Translations under genes and position numbers: made by a program
Shown here: piece after piece, positions 1-13,589 of the stretch
Layout: every line of letters begins with the position of its first letter
Numbering within the stretch: position 1 is the stretch's first letter
Notes under the pieces: model-generated
What the model was told of the DNA's origin: nothing
The model's input: the letters and a program-made list of their open reading frames with translations, nothing else
Databases searched by the model: none
Assembly (NCBI RefSeq): GCF_005239225.2
Contig: NC_133299.1
Location: 13,875,154 to 13,939,153, forward strand
Reading direction: 5' to 3'
Length of the DNA stretch: 64,000 nucleotides
Origin: Populus alba
Taxonomy: Eukaryota; Streptophyta; Magnoliopsida; Malpighiales; Salicaceae

Positions 1-303
1 GCTAGAGACGGCGGAGGAACAACTGAAGATCAAGCACAAAAGAAACAGAAGGTAACAGTAGTTGATGAAGAGAGTGAAGAAGTGAAGGCTGGTGCAGGCA
101 TCATTGATCACATTGTTTCCCACTTTCTTACATCTCTTCCAGGTGCTTATTTTAAGAAATCAATGTTGCTTAGGTGCTTATATTAAGAAATGACATTTTC
201 AAGCCTGTGGATATATTTCATTTTGTGCTTTTTATAAACAGATGATGCTGCTCCAACAACTGACGAAGCCACCATTCTTATTCACTCCATCGTCCATGAT
301 TAA
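1..303 (+). CDS. 3' end of an unrecognised gene (partial, two exons visible)
   Basis: The reading frame is open from base 1 and continues off the left edge. The first exon ends at 142 with phase 1 before a GT donor (143-144). The next exon starts at 242 after an AG acceptor and ends at TAA 301-303. The splice joins CCA-G to AT-GAT and restores frame. The visible peptide is acidic and Lys/Glu-rich at first (QKKQKVTVVDEESEE), then hydrophobic (GIIDHIVSHFLTSLP), and ends ATILIHSIVHD. No domain is recognised. The last exon lies in a tandem duplication, so a second almost identical terminal exon follows at 470-531. The gene could be a pseudogene fragment; there is too little sequence to tell. Confidence 0.4.
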
Positions 304-613
304 GGGGAATAAGCTTGTAAGAATTCTGGATCTGTAAATTTGAACGCAGGAGGGATCTGTCACTTTGTATTTCCTAGTGAACATTAATGTTGCTGAGGTG
401 CTTATATTAAGAAATGAACATTTTAAAGCCTGTGGATGTATTTCCATATTCTGTGCTTTTTATAAACAGATGATGCTGCTCCAACAACTAACGAAGCCAC
501 CATTCTTATTCACTCCATCATCCATGATTAAGGGGAATAAGCTTGTAAGAATTCTGGATCTCTGTAAATTTGAACGCAGGAGGGATCTGTCACTTTGTAT
601 TTCCTAGTGATTT
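162..613 (+). repeat. Tandem duplication (~224-230 bp) carrying a terminal exon twice
   Basis: Unit 1 runs from about 162 to 385 and unit 2 from about 386 to 613. Both contain intron sequence, the acceptor tataaacag, the exon encoding DDAAPTTDEATILIHS, the TAA stop and a shared 3' tail ending ttcctagtga. The copies differ by scattered substitutions and small indels. The second exon copy (470-531) changes D to N and V to I but keeps the acceptor and stop. Confidence 0.8.
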
Positions 614-911
614 TTCTTACTTTAGATGGTTTTCTCACTGTATATATAACGTGTTTTCTGGTAATTCAATGTATTAAAATTAGAATTCCGACGTTCAAAA
701 CTACAGAGGCTGTTCGAGTTTTTTTTGTTGGCAGGAGGAAAGATTGAAGTAACTGAGAGAAGGGGTTTGGTTTTGCTTTTTATGATAAAATTATTCAAGA
801 CATTTACAGTAGTCATCTTAAAGCTTTGATAATAAATCTTCCATCCCCTTATTTAATAAGATCGATCTTGTTACAAAGAAAGAATCTATTCGTGCCCATA
901 AAAAATACTTC

Positions 912-1118
912 TTGTTTGTTCCTAGCAGAACCGGGAATATCAACTCACAAACCTTGTTTCTCGAAGGCGAGTCACCGATTCCTTCATTGATAGAGAGTTA
1001 TGATAAAAAAGATGGAAAAGCTGCAGATGATTTCGAAGCCAGAGTGATTTCTTGCTTGATTGCCCCGACATGGAAACTCTCCGGCGTCTTTAGGCTCTGC
1101 CGCGGTGAAAGACTATAA
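912..1118 (+). other. Short open frame, possible exon remnant, unidentified
   Basis: This frame is open for 68 codons. Its composition (NSQTLFLEGESPIPSL, KAADDFEARVISCLIAP) is more protein-like and less AT-rich than its surroundings. A cag acceptor at about 733 precedes another short open stretch. I recognise no family. It could be a remnant of the gene at the left edge or chance. Confidence 0.15.
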
Positions 1119-4100
1119 CTTTCAAAGTTATTTGATTTTTGTTGTTTATATTGTTTTTCATCTTAAATTATAAAAATTGAGGTACGAGAAAAGCTATAAT
1201 TTCTTGATTTTCTTAAATTATCTTTTCAAACTATAATTTTAAAAACTACAGCAACGTTAGATATATACTTACATTCGGTTTGGCATTATGATTTAATTAT
1301 GTTTTTATTTTTTTTTAATTTTTAATTTTTATAATATTTTAATGTTGATATTAAAAATAAATTTTATAAAATTTTATATTATTTTAATACATTAAAAAAA
1401 ACATTTTTTAAACAATCTTTTCTACATGTTTATAGCGATAACTTGCCATATACATTTCGATAAAATTACATAAAAGAATTTCATGTTAAATCATAGACTC
1501 AGGATAAATGTAGAGTTTCTTGAAAAGAAAAATTAAATGATGGTGAAAGATTCTACACTAGTAACTAGTTTATCTCTGTAACGTAATACAACTAATCATA
1601 TATTTATCATATCATCAAAAAGATTCTCATTAAAAATTTTAATTAAAATTGATTTCTCTCTATTTTAGTGGGAAATAAAATCACTTTCTTTTATAAATAA
1701 TAAAAATGAATTTTTTTTCCTGCCTAGTTGGGGGACTGACAATTCATCTCCATTAAATAGTGAAACCAAAAAAAACTGAGGCTCAATGAGAGCCAACTAT
1801 TTAAGTCCAAGGTAGAATGTCTAAAAAGAGCAAATTTGAACTTTAAAGGGTACAAATGTATAAGAGACTATTTATTTTTGTATTTTAAAATTTTTTTGAA
1901 TAAAAATAATTTTTTTTTCTTTGTTTCAAAATATTTTGTGTTTTTTAAATTATTTTGATATGATGATATCAAAAATAAATTTTAAAAAATAATAACAATA
2001 ATATTATTTCTATGTATTTTTAAGTGAAAAACACTTTGAAAAGCAACTGTCATTACAATACCAAACAAGCTCTAAAGACTATTATGATTATTTAAAAATA
2101 AAAAAATTAAGGGAGGCATCTACTCCTCTTTTTTGGAATGATCAACTTAGTGAAAGTCTATAACCGAAAGTTTAACATGCTTTTAAATTTTAATAGATTA
2201 TAAAAAATTAAGATTGAGCCAAATAATACAGAGGGCTTGATTTGAGTTAATATTAAAAGTTGAGGGATAAATGATGATTTTAAACCCAAAAATCATTTGC
2301 AATTATCAAGTAAGAAAAGAAAAAGAAAAATTCACTAAAAGTATATTGAAACAAAAATACCAAATAGTAATATTGAAAGTGTTGGAAAATAGAAATTGAC
2401 CACCATAATTTGATGTTCCTCTCTTGAGCTAAAGTTACTAAATGCATGGTTTTCAAAACCTAAATATTCAATGTGATAATTACAGGCAACAAATTCCAAA
2501 AGTGAGGACATGAAACTTATTTTTAGATCCTCTTGAACCTAAAGCAATTGAAGACATGTACACACCACAGAGGTCTTGTAAGAAAGAATAAAGAATATGA
2601 GAATAACATGTTTTTAATGTCACACGTTGTATGTTCTTTGCTTTTATTTTATGCATTTGTTATAATTTATTAGATTGTGAGTTCTCTTAGCCATCTCTTA
2701 TATAGATGATGAAGTTTTATCACAACACCTTAGTTTTTATTTTTACAGATGACTATGTCAATTTTCACATCAAGTCTCCTTTGTTCTTGTCTTTGTGGAT
2801 AACTAAATCATCTGGCTATACCACCTTAGCTTCGCTTCCGTGAACGATTAAGTCAAACACAACTCACTTTAGCTTTCCATCATTTGGAAGACTAAGTCAA
2901 AAACCAAAAACCAAAATATTTGCATCCCTTTAGTTTCCGACCATTTAGACAACTAAGTTATGCACATTATCTTTTATATTTACTAACTTTGTTTATCAAA
3001 TGATCGTCATTCTTCACCATATATTACCACAACTCTCTTACATTCATGATGCAATTTTCGTTTACTAATCATCAAGTATACATAACAAAGGCAACCCATT
3101 CATGTATAAGAAAAAAAAAACTACAATAACTTGGCATAATTAAAGAGCTTAACTTACTTGCAGCTCTAGGTGTATAAGCTCGCTCTGGTGAAGTTCCAGC
3201 CATAAATGTTCCTTTTAAAATTAAAAGGAGGTATGCTTGTTAGCATATCCATACCCAATATTGCAACATGTACATAATCTCATTATCATGTTAAATATTT
3301 CAACATTGAGTATTCCAATAATTCTCATCTCAACATTAATTCCATTCACACTAATTAATTCTTCTGTTCGCATTCCTTATTAAGTATACATATTTTCCTA
3401 ACTCAATTTTCCTTAAAGTAAATCGTCTTATTATTAGTAGTAAAATGCATTCAATCCTCATCGATTCACACTTTCACACTTCAAATATTTCTTTTCATAT
3501 CTCCTTAGCTTTTATATTGGGTTTATATTTGATTTTACTAAACATAACAAAAGTAACTATGTAATATCATCATCCAACTTAATCCTTACACCATTCCTTA
3601 CATTTTCATAACTAACTAACTTTCTCACGAACATATAATTTATTACTCTTTCCACTAATTTGCATTGAAGTACATTAAATCCTCTACATATTCAAATTAA
3701 CATGCATTCACATTAACCATTTATTTTACTTAACTTTCCCCACATATTATTATAACTCTATATATAATTTTATCATTTATACATCAACATACCACAATCA
3801 CACACAATTATACAAGCTTTATTACATTTCATGTTTATCATTTTTTGCTCCTAACATGACTGGCCATTTTCATCAATTTCATGTTTTCTCCAAATTTTCT
3901 CTTAACAACCCAATTCAAAATCTAAGAGCAATGCATTAAATCTATTTTTTTTTTATCCAAACTTGTTTAAACAAACTTAGAACTCCTTACCAAACACTAA
4001 ACTTTAAAAACTAACATAGTAAAAGTTTTTCCTCCCCTTTAATTTTTCTTCTTTGTGGTGACTCACAACCCCCTTTTCTCCGTTCTCCCTCACTTAGTTT

Positions 4101-6880
4101 CTTCTTAAATCCTTGCTTGAGGGAGTGATTTGTGTTTTACACATCTTAACTCCTTAATCCTATACAATTCTTACTCCTCTTAAGGTTTTTAATTGTTTTA
4201 CTCTCCTTATTCTTCTCTCTCTTCATTTTTTTTTCTTCTGTTCCTTTTTTATTTCTAGCGTCAAAATAAAGGAGAAGAAACTATTGGAACATCACCATTT
4301 CATCAACATATTTATGAAATTGCCATTAATGAATTTTATGTTATTTGCTATCCAACTGTCGATAGTTTTAAATAACCTTCACAAACTCGAATTGTCTTAA
4401 AATTTTAACTAAAGGTAGGACTATATGTTATGAGATTTCTCGTAAAACATCAGCCTGATCAAATTGTTGGATTGAGCGTTATGCTCAATAGCGTAAAACT
4501 AATCAGTAGGTGATTTTTCACCAAAAATCCAACTTGTCTTGTTTTATTTATTTATTTTTGTATCAGATTAACTATTCTACTAACTCTTATGACACCTTTT
4601 CTTATCCTAATTTTTCTTATTGTACCTTTCATTATTTTATTTATTTACGACTCATAATGGTATCATTGTATTGGTAATGATTATTTATTTATTTATTATT
4701 TTTTTACTATTTATCATAATCACTAATTTTTTAGGGATTTACAACTAGTACTACCAAACCTATCTTCAACCAAAAAACCTCTCTCATCCATAATGAAACC
4801 AACAAGCTACCAACTACCTCTCTCAAGTAGCAGTCTCCTATATGGCTAACAACCTAAGGGGACCATCGTAACGCCACACCACCTTCAGAACAGACCCGTA
4901 GCAATTCATTATAGAAAAGAATAGTAGATAAAAAAATAGTAAAGTAGGAGAAAGAAACGAAGCCAATGGATGAAAGAGAAAACTAGTTCAGAGAAAAAGA
5001 AAGTTGAAAGTTCAACTCCCTCGATCTCCTCCCTCCGACACCAATGGTACACGCTCCACCATTTTTTCAGCAATCATTTAGCCTTGATTCTAGTAGATCT
5101 TGGACATGCCAAGTACCTTGAAAGGTCGATCTATAAACTCAAATTATTTTTCGATAAATTGTTATAACATTATGAAATTTAGGATGCATTGTTTATTATT
5201 GTGTATATTTTTGGACCGTTTGGACATTATGTGATTTGAATTCATGTGTGTTTTTGGTTCGATGATTTATATTAAATTATGATTTTATCTTTAGGGTTGT
5301 GATTGCTAATTGAATATTAAATGTTAGTTTATGATTAAGGATTGAGTTTATTTTTATTTGAATATTAAATCTTGATTCATAGGTTGTGCTTGGATTGATA
5401 TTGATTTATTTGAATTAGTATGGAATTTGAATATAAGTTTGTGAAATTTATAAGATTTGTGTGGATGTTTGGCATTGTTTTGTTTTGAGTTGATAAACGA
5501 TAATTTATCTTGAATTGATATCATGGTTAAAAGAGTTTTGATAAAAAAAATTTTTTTTGTTTGTGTCTTGCCAAGCATGGTCTTCATCTGATTTATAATA
5601 AAATTTTTATTTTTGAAAGATTATTTTGCAATTAATTTTGAATTCCCCACTTTTTTTATACCTTTACATATTTAATATTTAAAATGTGAAACTACATGAG
5701 AGTTGCTTTTTCGGTATTAAATGAATCGTTTTCCCTTTAAAAAAAATAAAGAAATCTTTCTTTCGAAAATATAATTTTATTTTAAATTGCATATGATTAA
5801 ATTTCTCAAAAATAAATTATATTTTCATATTTTAGCATATTAAAAAATCATAAAAATAATATTTTTATTTTTACATGCATCCTTGGATTTAGTAACCAGT
5901 TTATTAAAGTCATGAAAACTTACCTTACATTTTAAAATTACCAAAAAAAATATTTTTTTTATGTTCCAATATCAAGGATTATAAACTTATATGTAGTATG
6001 TATTTTCTATATTAAAAAAATATAAAAATATATTTTGACTCTAGAATGACTAGATTTTAACATAATAAGATAAAAACCTCTTTTACTGAGAAGGACTTTT
6101 CTTAAATCTTAGATAAACCAATAGCTAAAAAATACAACAATACCTTAATTTGTATAAGACAAACAAACCATGTAGCTTATCTTAGATAAAGTGTACTATG
6201 GATGATACGTCCTTCACTCCTTTCTATACACAATCAGTCTTTTTATCCAGACTCTGAGATCAGAAAGAGTTCTTAGTGACCAAAATACTAGGTGGCGACT
6301 TTATTTTTTTTTTCACTGATAAGAAACAAGAATTTCTTATTCTTTCCCCCCATCACCGGAGAGATCTCGACCTGGGTGGACGATTGTCGTGACGCCACAC
6401 GTGCGATAAAATGATGATTTCACTAAATTTAACATAAAAAAAAACCTAATTTAACAAAATTTTATCAATTCATAATCAATTTTCATTTCCCTCATAATGT
6501 TTTATATAAACCCTAAATTGAAATTCATGTCAACTTGGACTAATCTGTTAAACTTATGATCTAGATCAAGAGATGAAGATAAATTTATAGAAAAATAAAT
6601 AAAAAGAATTACAATACCACACTTTCAACAAATCTAATGTTGAAAGTTGACATCAAGGAAAAAAAAATTCCAAGAGACCGGTATTAACCTAATAGAAAAA
6701 AATTACAAAGCATAATTTCTAAGCACAACCTAATATTAAATGAAAAAATAAAAAACTATTGAAAAAATTATTTTTTTAAAATGTAAAATTAGAAAAAAAC
6801 TAAAAATTAGTATTATAATATTTTTTAATTTTAAATTTTTAAGAAAGGTAATATAACCATATCTTTTGTTTTTTTAATTA
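1119..6880. other. AT-rich, repeat-derived intergenic region
   Basis: No supported gene was found. The stretch contains a MITE-like AT-rich repeat (1890-2078), degenerate short repeats (2740-2960), and a G-poor strand-asymmetric block (about 2540-4250). A C-poor block follows at 5170-5560, then a segment near 6290-6410 whose ggtggcgact and gagatctcgacctgggtgg strings recall plant Gypsy-type LTR retrotransposon leader sequence. That last identification is from memory and weak. Open frames here are short and low complexity. Confidence 0.5.
1890..2078 (-). mobile_element. MITE-like AT-rich dispersed repeat
   Basis: The block ends with a segment whose complement reads like tgtttggtattgtaatgaca and then a ttttcaaagtgttttt motif, and contains a gatatcaaaaataaattttaaaaaataa core. 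The same core recurs near 15.9, 20.6, 33.8, 47.9 and 59.2 kb. It resembles a common Salicaceae MITE family. Boundaries are approximate. Confidence 0.45.
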
Positions 6881-6940
6881 ATAATGACATGCCTTAATGT
6901 ATAAAATATTAGGGCTCCAATAAGAGTCCAATAAACACAT

Positions 6941-7027
6941 GGCCCAGTAACAAAACATCAACCCGACCCGGATAAACTCGGATTCAATAACAAGGGACAT
7001 TCCTTTAAAAGGATACAAGTAGGGTTT
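6941..7027 (+). promoter_or_regulatory. RPS4: RPS4 promoter: site II element and telo-box
   Basis: GGCCCA (6941-6946, complement of the TGGGCC site II element) lies about 160 bp upstream of the ATG. TAGGGTTT (7020-7027, complement of the AAACCCTA telo-box) lies 76 bp upstream. This pair is a known signature of plant ribosomal protein promoters, bound by TCP and Pur-alpha-type factors. A further GCCCA occurs at 7061-7065. Confidence 0.7.
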
Positions 7028-7102
7028 TTGCATCTCTCCAAGCAGCAGAAGGTAGGCGCAGCCCAGCAGAGTCACCAACATCTTAAGCTATACAGTTGCA
7101 AA

Positions 7103-8865
<1,763 letters not shown>

Positions 8866-10084
8866 AGTTCTTGAATTTTCCTTGGCATTTTATGGCTAGT
8901 TATGTTTTGCTAATTATAGAATGAATGTTGTGTTTGCATAATTTAGTGCACATTTTTGAACAATGTTTGCTTTTACATTTCAATGTTTACTGCTGGGATA
9001 CATTTTAAAAAAGCATGCATGAGATTTTCTGTAGCATCAAGAACACATCCTATGGAATCTGTTTTTGCCTGTTTGTGTCAACTAGAATTTCGGTTAATTT
9101 TATTATTCTGAGAACAATATCTCAGATTTTTTTTTTTGTAGATTTGGATTGTCAATAGGTCTTGCTCCAGGTGGTGCTTGGAAATTGTTACCCGTTAGAA
9201 AATGCTTTCAATACTCGATGAAATTATTACCAGGGATGGAGGACTGCGAGTTCCACTTTGATTACCTTCCTGGTATCATTGTTGCCAGCTTGATGGGAAT
9301 GAGAACCCTGAAGCGATTTTAGTTTAATTTCCTGACATGGTTTAAGTTTCCAAGCTGGCTCTACCAGTTCATGCCTCATACAACCATTTTCAGGCCCTGA
9401 AGCCGGCAATTTGTCGCGGAACATTTGACAGAGTTGGTGATATCGGGGGCCTGTTTGTCACGAGTTGCACTGACAAAATAACGATACACTAGAGAGCAAG
9501 CTTGGGTAGAATTCAATGCCATGAAATTGGCTAGTCTTCAAGGGAAAATCTTTGGTCATGTGAGCAAAGCCTTGCGATGGCCAAACTTGAGAAACAGAGA
9601 ATTAATAAAAGGGAGAAGGAAATAGCTTAATTTGATCTATATTCTAGACTAGACTAAGCTTTCAATCCCTCTTTGCAAGTCTAATTACGTCCTTTATGTC
9701 GCTAGGGTCATCATTCAATCTATCCTTTTATCCTATTTTTTCATCTGAACTGTCGAAAATATACTCGCATGATAGACCATTTATTAAAAAATAATTAAAT
9801 ATGAAGAAAAAATTAATGCAGCAATTGTTGAGCCCTGCTTGGTCCCTCGAGCTCTAGAAGATTTGATGTATGTGAAGATATCTTTGGAGCTAAAACTCAC
9901 TTCTGTAGTGAACAATACACGAGAAAACAAGTTTGGGTAGAGGATTAGAGTTGGTAAAGTGTCAATGGAGGCAGTTAGGTTAGGGACTACACTGTTAGTA
10001 ATGGTTGCAGAGCACATGCATGTCTCTCTCATGTTACTTGGCAAGGCCCCCAGTAGATTAGAGTTCATTGAAAGCGACGCAAAG
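8866..10084. other. RPS4 3' flank and intergenic DNA
   Basis: The RPS4 3' UTR follows the stop codon; the segment up to about 8910 is the sequence that was later amplified as a minisatellite at 46 kb. Beyond about 9000 nothing recognisable is coding. Two loosely similar strings near 9476 and 9910 (aatacacgagaaaacaag type) suggest an old local duplication. Confidence 0.4.
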
Positions 10085-10520
10085 AGAACCCATTAACCCT
10101 AATCATATTCTAAGAACTCTCTTTCCAGGTGACTAACGCCCATCAGAATTCATTGGTTGCTCAACACTTCCATTAATCTAATAGCATCAGTAATGGACAG
10201 AGCTTCCCTGTCCTGACCTGTGTGTGCGGGAGAGAAAGACAGGGGGAGAGGTGCAGACGCATCACTAAGGTACAGAAGGAAACACCAACCAACCGTTTGA
10301 CCATGGCCCCATCACCGCTTCCACAGAGAAATGAAATGGACTGGGAAGCTCCAAAGTTTCTTGCCCACTCACTGTTCATTCTTCTCAGTAAGTACTTCTT
10401 CTATCTTTACCATATTACTGCAACATCACCACCATCATTGATTATTTCTGCATTATATGATTTAAGAATGGCAATTCTGTAGATGAAAAATATTGCTTAA
10501 TTCCTAGAGATTAAGTTATA
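10085..10520 (+). repeat. Segmental duplication block, copy 1 (UGT upstream region)
   Basis: This block aligns by eye with 14575-15130. Shared strings include ctctctttccaggtgact, taatggacagagctt and gaccatggccccatcac, then the same ttctcagtaagtacttct-like tail and a gatgatcttg-gtgagataagcat segment. Both copies lie upstream of a broken UGT85A-type gene, so the block marks the left part of the duplicated unit. Confidence 0.75.
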
Positions 10521-10844
10521 TGATGATCTTGATGAGATAAGCATTTAGTTAGGTACATGAGAATCGTTTAATCAAGCGTGAGAGTAAAATAATGCGTCAC
10601 ACACTAGTGTTATTTAAAAGAAGGAGGAAAAGGTAGAAACCATTAGAAAAACAGAAGTATCTACAGGTAGACTCTCTTGTCTTCACAGATGTTGGTTTGT
10701 GATGTGTCGGATTCATTTGATTGCTTGCCTCAGTTTAAAGTATTAGCAAGGGAGAGCAGGGATAAAAATGAAAAATATAGATATAAAATGGAAGAGAAGA
10801 ATGGGCAGATCGTAGGTGAAGATGGAGAAGTGGAGAAGCTGGCT

Positions 10845-12195
10845 ATGGTTCAAACAAAGATTTGTCTACTCTCTAAAGTCTACTCTTTTGAAGCCTGCTT
10901 CAAGCTCAAGGCACAAAAGCAGAGGTAAGACTGAGCTCATTAGAATCAATCCCTATGTCTTCATGCCTTCTCCTGCGTTTAGGTATTTGTCAAATGGAAG
11001 CATTTGTGTTCTGCAACCACGTCGCTTTCATGATACTTGCAAAGTAAAGAGCAATTGGGCTTCGAATACTAAGATGGACTTGCTTTGTGTTGAGCTCTCG
11101 TGGCTGTGGGGGACTGGTGTGGGTTTATTTACAACGAAAGCTAGCAAGGAAGGATTGTTTTTTTGAGCTATTATTTTGATCTAGCACAACCACAACTCCT
11201 CTTGGATCTAGACCTGTTACTCCTTGCTAGGTTATCCACATAATCTGTCTGGGGTAGTTTCTTATTTAATTATAACAGATTTACACTTGACTTTTTAGAA
11301 TCATCTAATATCGCAAGCTCGACTACATCATTCTTTCTAGGTTAGAGAGAACTCGTTCTCGAAGTCTTCAAATGATGAGGAAGAAAAATCTTGTAAACAT
11401 TATCATTATCATTTATCTTATGCAACACCTCACAAGAGCTTGTCTTCGAAATTGAGGAAGGAGAGATTGGTATTGAGGTCTGCAGATCAGAGGAGTAGGT
11501 GACTGAAATCTTCACAAAAGCATTGCCAAAGGATAAATTTTAAAAGCTGAGAAATGCACTAAGAGTTCAAGTTTAGCACATCAAGAGGGAGACTGTTAAG
11601 GTTAATATTATAATAAGTTACTGTTACAACTATTTAGCCTTGACTTTAGTTAGTTAACATGTGTTAAAAAAAGTAACTAGAGTTAGATTAAAAGGTAATT
11701 AAGATGAAAAGAAAAATGTAAGGCTGAGATGTGTTGTTAGACATTGCTACTTAAAGTTCGGGAGATGTAAGAAAAAAAAAGTGATAAGTTTTTGCAGTGT
11801 TTTATCTCTCGTTCATGCTATTCTATAGAAAATTGCAGACTTGTTTTCCCCGTTAAAACCTACATTTTTAATGTTTTTTTGACCACAGAAGCTAATAACT
11901 TAGCCAAGCCAACACTTTTGAAGCTTGCTTCAAGCTTAAGACACAAAACCAGAGGTAAGACCGAGCTCATTAGAATCAATCCCTATGTCTTCATGCCCTC
12001 CTGTATTTAGGTATTTGTCAAAAGGAAGCATTTGTGTTCTGCAACCGCATGTCACCTTCGTGATACTTACAATGTAAAGGGCAATTGGGCTTCAAATATT
12101 GAGATGGACTTATTTTGTGTTGAGCTCTTGTGGTTGTGGGGAGCTAGTATGGGTTTATCTACAAAGAAAGCCTAGCATGGAAGGATGATTTTGGT
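10845..12195 (+). repeat. Direct repeat (~290 bp) flanking a Copia 3' remnant
   Basis: Copy A spans about 10865-11160 and copy B about 11905-12195. Both carry ttgaagc-tgcttcaagct, gagctcattagaatcaatcc, ggaagcatttgtgttctgca and gcaattgggcttc. The intervening 750 bp holds a retrotransposon 3' end. The repeats are not its LTRs, because a polypurine tract and presumptive LTR start lie inside the interval rather than at copy B. No protein was recognised in the repeat itself. Confidence 0.7.
11490..11640 (+). mobile_element. Copia retrotransposon 3' fragment (RNase H end, polypurine tract)
   Basis: The translation around 11505-11590 reads like the end of a Copia polyprotein: FTKALPKDKF, then KLRNALRVQV, interrupted by stops. 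A purine tract aagagggagac (about 11583-11593) follows, then TGTTAAGGTT, a plausible LTR start. No other coding domains of the element are seen nearby, so it is a decayed fragment. Confidence 0.55.
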
Positions 12196-12773
12196 TTTAT
12201 CTGGTTTTCTCGTAATCTTTTACGACTTTGAAAACAAACATAGGCTTATGAACCTGGACAAGGAATTGGAAACTTGTGGATAGTACACAGACGTGCAAGT
12301 GATGTGGAAAACGATTCGCTCTTGCATCCAATTGCTCAGGAAACTAGAAGGAAGATATCTCACAGGAAATTCTGTTTCAGGGCAGCTTGATCATTTCATT
12401 TCTTCCCACTAAAGTAAACTTGATGCATCAGTCATCTTTAATCAAGTTTTGATGCATATTTGTCGAGGAAGTACTAGTCTTTTGTCTTAGCCTATCACGT
12501 CTTGACATACAGCTCAATTATTCCCACTTGTTCCTGCTTTTTATCGTCAATAATTCTAAGAACTACAAACATGATGAATGTGCTCACAACTCTTCGTTCG
12601 ATTATTTCCTGACTAGGAAATGTCATGACATATATGATATATGTGGGCTCACTACATAATTGCTCATGTCCTATACGCTTGTTAGAAATGCTACCTTTTT
12701 AACTGATGGATTGAGTCAATTTAACCATATAAATGAGTGAAGAGCTCGACCTTCTACTGATGGATTGAGTCAT

Positions 12774-13584
12774 TTCTCAGGGTCACATAACCTCAATGCT
12801 AAAGCTAGCAAAACTCTACATTTTAATGGCTTCCACATGACCTTTATTAATTTTGGATGCTCTTACAACAATGTTCCTTCCTATTTATGCAATCGATCCT
12901 CTCCACTTGATAGCTAATAATCAGATAGCAGATGATAGACTGAACAATATTGGTTCAAATCTATGGAAAGAACAATCAGACTTCACTGAATGGCTTGATT
13001 CAAAAGAATCGGGTTTTGTGGTGTATATAAATTTAGGAAGCATCGCTGTACTAACACCACAGAAAATGCTAGCAGTTGCTTGGGTTCAGGCTAACAACGA
13101 AAAAGCTCTCTTATGGATAATAAGGTCTGATGGTGTCGTGTCGAGCATTTTTCCACCTGAATTCCTTGCAGAAACAAAGGATAGAGGCAAGCTAGCAAGT
13201 TGGTGTCCACAGGATCAGATTTTAAAGCCACCAGCAATAGGAGTATTTGACAATTTGACACTTGAAAGAGTTAGTTGTAGAGTTTCATTTATTTGTTTGC
13301 CATTTTTCTCGTAGCAGCAAACCAACTACTGGTTTGCTTGCCACAAATGGGGCATCGTCGTGGAGATAAATGGTGATGTAATGAGACATCAAGTTAGGAA
13401 GCTTGTTAGAGAGTTAATGGAGGGAGAAAGGGGCAACGAAATGAAAAAGAAGGCGATGGAATGGAAGACGAAGGCATATGAAGCTGCCAGCCCCGGCGGT
13501 TCTTCTTGCAGGAACTTCGAAAATTTGCTAGCAGACATTCTCTTGGTGCAAAAAACAGAAATACATTTGAGAAAGGTAAGCTAG
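12774..13584 (+). pseudogene. UGT85A-type UDP-glucosyltransferase pseudogene, copy 1
   Basis: The parent family transfers glucose from UDP-glucose to small molecules in the cytosol. A short N-terminal piece (SQGHI, then LKLAKL; 12780-12850) carries a one-base deletion relative to copy 2 (aaactctac versus aaactcttac). It is joined at about 12850-12860 directly to a C-terminal half (DALTTMFLPIYAID, NIGSNLWKEQSDFTEWLDSK, LASWCPQDQIL), so several hundred bases of the middle are deleted. The PSPG sugar-donor box begins normally, but its HxGWNS part is replaced by an unrelated DNLTLERVS stretch. Two in-frame stops follow LPFFS near 13313. The tail (EINGDVMRHQVRKLVRELMEGE, ASPGGSSCRNFENLLADILL) ends at a stop at 13582-13584. 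Non-functional. Confidence 0.9.
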
Positions 13585-13589
13585 AAGTT

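Noticed and set aside
9784..10068. 94-codon minus-strand frame as a gene
   Set aside because: No recognisable domain, no splice context and no likeness to neighbours; probably chance.
10870..12195. Paired LTRs of one complete Copia element
   Set aside because: The polypurine tract and presumptive LTR start at about 11594 lie some 310 bp before the second repeat, so the repeats cannot be that element's LTRs.
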